From: CAZUVM01 sp964623885
Lineage (GTDB): Bacteria > Verrucomicrobiota > Verrucomicrobiia > Limisphaerales > UBA8199
Length of the DNA: 15,163 nucleotides
Direction of reading: 5' to 3'
NCBI GenBank assembly: GCA_964623885.1
Contig: CAZUVM010000111.1
Coordinates: 1 to 15,163 of the forward strand
Each line of letters begins with the position of its first letter. The first letter of the stretch is position 1. The notes below the pieces were generated by a model. That model ran no database searches, was not told where the DNA came from, and saw nothing but the letters and a program-made list of their open reading frames with translations. Shown in pieces: positions 6,984 through 14,100 of the stretch. Made by a program: the position numbers and the translations under genes.

Positions 6984-8213
6984 ATGCCGCGCACCCGCGA
7001 AGAGCTCGAACAACTCGAACGTCAAAACCTCGCGCCTTACGCGCAATTGAGCGCTGAGACACGAGGGCGCAAGTACCGGGAAGCTCCACCTGAGTGGCGC
7101 ACGCAATTCCAACGCGACCGCGACCGGGTGATCCATTCGAGGTCTTTCCGGAGATTGGAATATAAGACCCAGGTTTTTCTCAACGGGACCGGAGATCACC
7201 TTCGAACGCGGCTTACGCACACAATGGAAGTAGCGGCTATCGCTCGGAACATAGCCAGGGCCTTGAAGCTCAATGAAGACCTCGCGGAGACAATCGCCCT
7301 GGCTCACGATCTTGGTCATTCCCCGTTCGGGCACAAAGGAGAAAGCGTGCTGAACCGGCTGATGCAAGGCCATGGCGGGTTCGAACACAATCGTCAGAGC
7401 TTGAGAATAGTCGAGGATCTCGAGCAAAAATATCCGCGCTTCCCTGGTTTGAATCTGAGCTGGGAGGTTCGCCAGGGCTTGCTGAAACATTCGCAGCCGG
7501 GCGATAAATCAATTGATGGCCAGAGGCTGGTAGCACGTTCTCCCTCGCTTGAGGCCCAGGTGGCAAATCTGGCCGATGAGATTGCGTACTATAGCCACGA
7601 TCTGGATGACGGACTGGATTCGGGTCTGCTTTCCGAGGCGCAACTTGGGCGTGAGGTCCGGATCTGGCGATTGGCTGCTCGTACCGTTTCGCGGGAGTAC
7701 GGCAGACTGCCGGATGAATGCCGGCGTTACTTCATCATCCGTTGCATCACTGACCTGCAGGTGCGGGATGTGGTCACCAATACGGAGAAACTAATCGCGG
7801 AGGCGGGAGTGAAAAGCGCTGACGAGGTCAGGCTCCAGGCCAGGCCGCTGGTTCGGTATAGCACGGAGCGGCGTGCTTTGAATGTCGAGCTCCGACGTTT
7901 CCTTTACAATAATCTCTATTTCAATGAGGCGGTGAACGAACCGCATGTTCGCGCCCGAAAGGTTCTTGAAGAATTATTCCGTTATTATCTCGAACACCAC
8001 GATGCGATTGGGATCCAAACGCGCAAACGGGCGCGGCGCGATGGCTGGCCGCGGGCAATTTGCGACTACCTCGCCGGGATGACCGACCGTTACGCCCTGT
8101 TGGAACACCAAAGGATCTTCAGCGAAATTCCAGCCGATAGAACCGTGCGCCGGCATTATCGGGCGGCAATGTTACCTGCCACTGGCCGCCGGAAAGCGCG
8201 GGCTGGTTTGTGA
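6984..8213 (+). CDS. dgt: dGTPase-like HD-domain dNTP triphosphohydrolase
   Basis: This is an HD-domain enzyme expected to hydrolyse dNTPs to deoxynucleosides and triphosphate. Visible landmarks from the ATG at 6984 are DRDRVIHSRSFRRLEYKTQV (about 45-64), His79 in RLTHTMEVA, the His108-Asp109 pair in ALAHDLGHSPFGHKGE, FEHNRQSLRIV (about 133-143) and Asp198 in ANLADEIAYYSHDLDDG. The family-typical MTDRYALLEHQRIF lies near the C-terminus. Length is 409 aa. The frame is open upstream into ispH as far as 6819, but the conserved N-terminus (TREELEQLERQNLAPYA) begins right after the ATG, so the longer form is unlikely; GTG 6975 or 6969 are near alternatives. The last ~30 residues run past the usual end of the family and overlap the 3' end of the convergent minus-strand gene by 95 bp. 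Whether it acts on dGTP alone or on all dNTPs cannot be told. Confidence 0.94.
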   Translation: MPRTREELEQLERQNLAPYAQLSAETRGRKYREAPPEWRTQFQRDRDRVIHSRSFRRLEYKTQVFLNGTGDHLRTRLTHTMEVAAIARNIARALKLNEDLAETIALAHDLGHSPFGHKGESVLNRLMQGHGGFEHNRQSLRIVEDLEQKYPRFPGLNLSWEVRQGLLKHSQPGDKSIDGQRLVARSPSLEAQVANLADEIAYYSHDLDDGLDSGLLSEAQLGREVRIWRLAARTVSREYGRLPDECRRYFIIRCITDLQVRDVVTNTEKLIAEAGVKSADEVRLQARPLVRYSTERRALNVELRRFLYNNLYFNEAVNEPHVRARKVLEELFRYYLEHHDAIGIQTRKRARRDGWPRAICDYLAGMTDRYALLEHQRIFSEIPADRTVRRHYRAAMLPATGRRKARAGL

Positions 8214-10869
8214 CCACAATCCAAATCGCCGGCGACGCCAGGTTTGTCGTGCTGTACAGACCAAAACCGACGCCGCTGGCCGGCCAACTCGCCGTAATGG
8301 CGCTTGCTCCTGATGTGAGGCCCAGCATTGGCGATTGTTGGGTCACCGTGGCGTAGGTGGTGAGAGCCGAGTTTGCGGCCACAGTGTTATAGCTGGCCCA
8401 GACCCAATTGGAGGAACAAACACCGTTCTGAACACGGGCTTCATCCATTATCCCGGTGAAATAAAGACTCGCATTGGTGAACCGACCGAAATTCAGATCC
8501 TGCTCGATCGGAAAATCTGGAACGATTGCGCCCGAGCCAGCTTCGTTTGCGTCGATATAGAACTGAACCGTGGAAGCGCCCTGGTCTACCGCCGCAGTGA
8601 GCAAATGCCATTGGCCGAAGCTGACCGAGTCGACACCGGAGCCAACCTCCTGACCGTTGACACCATCGCCCGAGGCGAAACGAAAGTCTCGATTGGAAGT
8701 ATTGAAGGCATTCACAAACATGGCGAAACCGGGCTTGCCATAACCGCCTGGCTGGTTGGCCCAGACGGTCTGGATGTTGGTGGTGGAAGTGGGCGAGATG
8801 TTGACCCAGGCCGATAGAGTGAACGAGCTGCCAAGATTAACAACACCGGCATCGAGAAATTGCGATGTCCCATTGAACAGGCAGCCGTGGCCAATCTCAC
8901 CAAGGGTTGACGCGGGAGTGACCCCGGTCAGAGCCGGGTGTTGGCAGGTGCTGTCGGCGTATGGAAACCCGTTTTCTTTGAGGTGATAAACAACGGAATA
9001 TGCGGGCGTCCACACCGCGCCATTGGTATATGTGACGGGGGGATCGGTTGCGAGCGGGTTGCCCCAATATGCCCAAATGAAGTCCGACGGTCCGGATACC
9101 TGCGGAATGCTTACCCAAACGTATGATGTGCCGTTGGTATTCCACTCATCAATTTCGTACGGAATCACGACGACACCACCGGCATCAGTGAATCGCAAAT
9201 CGCCGCCAGTGCTTGAGGCGAAGCCGTGATAGCTGAATCCTGACAGGTTCGTGTTCAGGCAGATCAACACTGGAAAGTTCGTCAATGTCTCGGGTCGGCT
9301 GTAGCCGGAAAAAAAAATCTTCATCCGCGAGCCGTAATCGGATGAATTCACGGTGGCGGTGCTGAATTCTGACGAGCCCGGGGCCCATACTTCGCCCGTG
9401 GCATTGGTAGCGTAGAACCGGAAGAAGTAATTCGTGTTGGGCGCAAGGCCGCTCAGCGTCGTGCTGAACGTGAACGGATTAAAATTCGTATTCACTGTCA
9501 GGAACTGGCTAGCCTCCCATGCACTACGCGTTGTTCCACCGTCCTGACGTCCATAAAAAACCCAAACGCGCGCGCAATCATCGCCATAGACGCCCTGGGC
9601 CAACGTGCCGGAGACGCGCGCGGAGCTGCTGCTCAAGGTCATCGCGCTACGGTTACCTACTGTCACGTTGATCGGCGCGGGCAACGGCTGGTTCAGCATC
9701 GGGCTGACCAGCGACACGAATTCAGAATCGGACGGTAGCCGGCCGTTGGTTTCCTTGAACTGCGCCGTGAAAAGCCGGGCGTTGTTGATGAACCGCTGAT
9801 GCAGATAGTAGGAAGCCGTTTTTACGTTGTTGGAATCAATCAGGCAAAAAAGTTTGTTAGTCTCGTTGTCATACATTTCCCAGAACAGGATATGCGGCAG
9901 GGCCTGGCGGCCATAATTAAGCAATCGCTGTATGTAGGCGCGCGTGGTCGGCTCCTGTTGCGCCGTGCTTTGCGAGCCGCCCCAGCCATATTCACCGATC
10001 CAAATGCGTTCACCTGGGATGCTGCTCACCTTGTTGGTCGGAAGATGTGCTTCCATGTAATCCAGCGTCGCATAGAGATCCGGCGCAGCTAAATTCATCG
10101 CGTCATAGGATGAATAAGAAAGATAGTCGAGATTCGTAACGTAGGGCGCTACGTAATTGATCACACGCTCGTTATTGTTTGTGCCATTCAACATAGCATC
10201 GCGGACGCGATTGGCCTCGGCGTAATAGAAAACATTGACGTTGGTGTAGCCGGTGGCGGCCTTGGCATCGTCCACTGCCTTTTGTCGCTGGTTTTCCCAG
10301 TCGATCATGCCCTGGATCACCGCCGGGCTTGGATTCGTGGACCAGTTGTTCACGTTGAGATAGCCGTCACCTTCCCAGTGGCCGAGGAAAAACGTTTTGC
10401 CGGAGTTGTTGTAATTGGTGAGCAGGTAGCGAGTTAGATCGTACATCTCGCGATAATCATTGGCGGCCTCGGTTGAAGTATAGCTGCCGTTCTGGAACGG
10501 CGCGTCGGGATTCGAAAACGGATACGCCCAGCAAATGAGGTGGCAAAACGGCATGTCCAATACCTGCCGACAGGAGGGCAGATCACGCGCGAGCGTCGTC
10601 AGATTCGTTACATTGCCGGGAAGATTCTGGTGATATTGGAAGGGAAAGTTCGAGCCGAGATACATCTTGATGAGGTCGCTGCCCATTCCAGAGATGGCCT
10701 GGGCGGTCTCGACCAGCAGCGTGTTCGTGGTGAACTGGTAAAGCCCGGCGAAGGTTTGTGTGCCGATCCGGACATTGTAGGCGTCTACAGCCGCGTCGGA
10801 GAGCGTCGCAGCAATCGTGGACGTGGCCAGGAGAGCCAAGATGAACGCCAACAAAAGATAGCTCCGCAC
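8119..10869 (-). CDS. Secreted multidomain protein: glycosidase-like barrel, FN3-like, DUF2341, LamG, C-terminal module
   Basis: I place the start at GTG 10869, giving 916 aa with a signal peptide (residues 1-21, SYLLLAFILALLATSTIA). The frame is open upstream to 11097, but that stretch crosses a terminator and a palindromic repeat, so it is probably non-coding. Residues about 25-390 resemble an alternating (beta/alpha)8 glycosidase: FFLGHWEGD (Glu166) suits a strand-4 acid/base and RIWIGEYGWGG (Glu293) suits a strand-7 nucleophile of clan GH-A, followed by HILFWEMYDNE. No GH family is obvious. An FN3-like domain spans about 398-508, DUF2341 about 512-625 (DLRFTDAGG, EIDEWN) and a LamG-type concanavalin fold about 626-835 (FTLSAWVN, FGQWHLLTAAVDQG, GIMDEARVQ). 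The C-terminal module ends FYRLEFR. This suggests a secreted carbohydrate-active or adhesive protein. The 3' end overlaps dgt. Confidence 0.85.
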   Translation of the reverse strand: MRSYLLLAFILALLATSTIAATLSDAAVDAYNVRIGTQTFAGLYQFTTNTLLVETAQAISGMGSDLIKMYLGSNFPFQYHQNLPGNVTNLTTLARDLPSCRQVLDMPFCHLICWAYPFSNPDAPFQNGSYTSTEAANDYREMYDLTRYLLTNYNNSGKTFFLGHWEGDGYLNVNNWSTNPSPAVIQGMIDWENQRQKAVDDAKAATGYTNVNVFYYAEANRVRDAMLNGTNNNERVINYVAPYVTNLDYLSYSSYDAMNLAAPDLYATLDYMEAHLPTNKVSSIPGERIWIGEYGWGGSQSTAQQEPTTRAYIQRLLNYGRQALPHILFWEMYDNETNKLFCLIDSNNVKTASYYLHQRFINNARLFTAQFKETNGRLPSDSEFVSLVSPMLNQPLPAPINVTVGNRSAMTLSSSSARVSGTLAQGVYGDDCARVWVFYGRQDGGTTRSAWEASQFLTVNTNFNPFTFSTTLSGLAPNTNYFFRFYATNATGEVWAPGSSEFSTATVNSSDYGSRMKIFFSGYSRPETLTNFPVLICLNTNLSGFSYHGFASSTGGDLRFTDAGGVVVIPYEIDEWNTNGTSYVWVSIPQVSGPSDFIWAYWGNPLATDPPVTYTNGAVWTPAYSVVYHLKENGFPYADSTCQHPALTGVTPASTLGEIGHGCLFNGTSQFLDAGVVNLGSSFTLSAWVNISPTSTTNIQTVWANQPGGYGKPGFAMFVNAFNTSNRDFRFASGDGVNGQEVGSGVDSVSFGQWHLLTAAVDQGASTVQFYIDANEAGSGAIVPDFPIEQDLNFGRFTNASLYFTGIMDEARVQNGVCSSNWVWASYNTVAANSALTTYATVTQQSPMLGLTSGASAITASWPASGVGFGLYSTTNLASPAIWIVVTNQPALSGGQWQVTLPPDNAGARFYRLEFR

Positions 10870-10936
10870 TACTGCTGTGAGAACGAACGTTCGGGACGGG
10901 GCGTATGGTTCAGGGCGCTTGAACCTAAGCCGCGCT

Positions 10937-10983
10937 CGCAGGCTGGAAGCCTGCGATACAGCAGACTCGGAGGTCTGCGCTAC
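10937..10983 (-). repeat. Two-hairpin palindromic element, copy 3
   Basis: Read on the minus strand: GTAGC (10983-10979), hairpin 1 GCAGAC/GTCTGC (10978-10961), linker TGTAT, hairpin 2 CGCAGGCT/AGCCTGCG (10955-10937). Compared with copy 1, hairpin 1 has a G-to-A change on one arm matched by C-to-T on the other, preserving pairing. It lies in the leader between the terminator of the upstream gene and the proposed start at 10869. The rest of that leader (10984-11076 and 10870-10936) shows nothing else I can name. Confidence 0.88.
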
Positions 10984-11076
10984 GCTAGAGGTCAATCTCT
11001 CTGGGTTCGATTGAGGCCGACGGAGATTACTAACCACAACAGCTCTTAACTTAATCCAGTTTTCTTGTTTCAGGAG

Positions 11077-11109
11077 CAAAAAGCGGCCGGGAATCACTTC
11101 CCGACCGCT
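11077..11109 (-). terminator. Rho-independent terminator of the large LamG/Ig gene
   Basis: On the minus strand a 12-bp stem (arms 11109-11098 and 11093-11082, one G-T wobble) encloses the 4-nt loop GTGA and is followed by a run of T (11082-11078). It lies 34 bp after the TAA of the upstream gene. A small GGGGT/ACCCC hairpin (11128-11140) sits just after that stop. The GTG in the loop opens the long reading frame of the next gene but is unlikely to be its start. Confidence 0.9.
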
Positions 11110-11142
11110 TACTCACTCACAACCTACGGGGTCCCACCCCGA

Positions 11143-14100
11143 TTAACGCACCTTCACCCGGAAGAATTCGCGGCTGTTACCGGTCACGGTGTTGGTATAA
11201 GGCGACGTTGCGCCGGATACCACGTTGCTGATGCCGTTGACTTCGGTGCCGGAGAGCAACGTGCCCTGCGGCCAGGTCAGGACCAGCTGACCGCCCATCA
11301 TCTGGTAGGTAAGCGTGGCGCCAGTAGCTCCAACTGCGGAGTAGCTCTCAAGCGCGCTGTTCTGCGCCACGGTCATGTAGCTCGCCCAGACCCAGTCGGA
11401 CGTCGTCGGGCCGGCCTGAATACGGGCTTCATCCATCGTACCATGGAAGTAGAAGCCACCGTTATTGAAGCGGCCCAGGTTCAGGTCACCGTTTAACGTG
11501 AAGTTCGGGTACGTGGGCAGCGATGCCAGAAGAGTACCATCTACGTACATCTGTGCTGTGTTATTGGTCTGCGCGATTGAGGCAGTCAACAAGTGCCACT
11601 GGCCGAAGCTGACTGAGCCGGCCCCGGTTCCGTTTTCCGTGCCGCTGCTGCTGCTGCTGCCATCACCGGTGGAGAGGCGGTAGTCCTGGTTGGCAGTCTG
11701 GTAGAAGTCGACAAACTGCGCAAACCCAGCCTTCCCAAATCCACCAGGCTGATTGTCCCAGATGGTTTGGATGTCGGTAGTCGCGGGATCGAGGTTAACC
11801 CACGCCGATAACGTGAAGACTTGCGGGAGCGGGTAGGCGCCCATATCCAGGTACTTCGTGCCATCGAACACACCGCCAGTGCTGACGATCCCCGGCCCGG
11901 CGGTCGGTGCGGTACCGGCGCTGACCGGGTTGGTCTGCGTGCTATCCGCAAACGGGAAGGCGCCTTCCTTGAGGTGATAGACCATGAGGAACTGGGGTAG
12001 ATTCTCGAAGGTTTGCGGCACCCAGACCGCGCCGTTCGTGCTGTAGTCAGGTGCCGTCGTATCTGACGAGTTACCCCAATAGGCGTAGATGAAGTTGTTG
12101 GTGCCCGCCGGATCGTTAGTCCCGGCAAGGTGCGGGACCTGGACCCAGACCGTCGACACGCCGTTCGGGTTCCACTCGTCGATTTCATGCCAGATAACGC
12201 GCGTACCGCTGGCGTCGGTGAAGCGGAGATCCGCGCCAGTCGGCGAAGCAAACTGCGACGAGGAGTAGCCATTCAGGTTCGTGCCCAGGTTCACCAGGAC
12301 CGGGAAGTCGAGTAACGAGGTGGCGCGGTTATACCCTGAGAAGGTGATCTTGGTGCGGTACTTGAACGCGAGCGGGTCGAGCGTCGGCACCGCAATACCC
12401 ACGTTGGTGGCGACTTGAGAGATGGCATAGCCGCCCGAGTTGGTGATAGCCACATAGTAGTAATTGGTTCCAGCCAAGCTCGTGCCGCTGTACGCCGAGG
12501 TGGTGGCACCGGGAATATTCGCGCCGTCGAGTTTCCACTGATAGCGTAGTGGGGCGCTGCCGCTGACGCTCACCGAATAAGTGAACGGCGAGCCGACATA
12601 GCCCATCGTGAAGAGAGGCTGCACGTCCGTGTCGATGAATGGCGGGCCGGCGACGACTGTGAGTTGCGCGTTTTGGCTATAGGTCGAGCCGAAGAGGTTC
12701 GAAACGATTACCTGGTAAAAGGTATTGTTCATTGTCGAGAAGCTCACATTGCTCAAGATCAAGGTGGCATTGGTTTGGTTCGGCAGGGCAGTCGCCACGC
12801 CGGTCACGTCATACCACTGGTATGAAAGCGGTGCCGTGCCGCTAGCGGAGGCATAGAAGAAAGCGGTTCCGCCGTCGTTCACGGTCGTGTTTGTGGGTTG
12901 CAAGGTCATCGTCGGCGCCACACCGGAGGCGAAGTAGTGATTAGCCACCTGCTGAGCGCTGAGCGCGTAGTTATAAACCGCCACGTCATTGATGTAACCG
13001 TAGAACTGGCTGTCGTAGTCATTCGTGCTGATGGCCGAGCGCCGCGAGCCGATGCTCATCGGCGTGTTCCAAGCCAGGACGCCCGCTGTCGCAGTGATGA
13101 CCTGGGTTCCCTCCTGCACGCCGTCAACGTACAGTCTCAGGATTCCACCGGCTTGATCGCATACGCCGACCAGGTGATGCCAATAATTGTCGTGCGGTCC
13201 GGTAGTTCCATTCACGCCATGGGCGGAGCCGGCGGCGTCACGGACAATCCAACGCCAGTTGTGGTTCGGGTCGCTGCCGCCGGTATCGAGGTCGAACTGT
13301 TCGCCGCCGTTGCCGTAGCCGCAGGTGACGATGCCGGCATCGAGGCTTTGGCTATACCCACCGTTGACCCATGCTTCGATCGAGAACTGGGAATGGCTGC
13401 CTGCCGGCGATGCAAAGTTGAGGAAGCTCGGTGTGTACCCGGCAAAGCTATCAATCGGGTTGAGGCTGCCGAACTGGGCCGCGCCGACTGTGGGATCGTT
13501 GGTGCTGTAACCGGGCTGCTGATTCAGCACAACATTGGTATAGATGCCGTTTAAGCCGCCGGCATAGTCATACGCTGTAGTGCCAGCGGTCTCATCGAGC
13601 CGATAGTAGGCGATTGGGTGGTCTCCCAGAACGACTTGAGGATAAGCGGCTGCAGGGTCCGTAAGCGCCGTCACCGAGATAGCGCTGGTATTGGTTGCGC
13701 CGTAGGTATTGGTAATCGAGCAAGTAAAAGTGCCATTGCCGGTCACAGCCGGAAGCGTGTAGCTCGAGCTGGTTGCGCCAGAGATCGGGCCAGTACCGGA
13801 GCTCCACTGGTAGGCCAGACCCGGGCCGCTAGCGCTCGCATACAGGGTCGGAGTCGCACCCGTGAACACGCGCACATCCGTCGGGCTTTGCTGGACCAGA
13901 ACCGGCGCAGAGGCGACGGCAACAGTGACGGTGGCACTGATGGCATAACCGCCCGTGTTAGTAACCGCCACATAGTAATTGCCGGCGTCGCCCGAAGCGA
14001 TGGGATTGAACGACAGCGTCGAACTGTTCGCGCCGACCGGAGAATTATTGTGATACCATTGGAATGTGTAGGGCGCGCTGCCGCGGACGCCGACGTTCAA

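Noticed and set aside
10540..11049. 169-codon plus-strand frame
   Set aside because: It is antisense to the glycosidase-like gene and its leader and runs through palindromic repeat copy 3. No protein features are visible.
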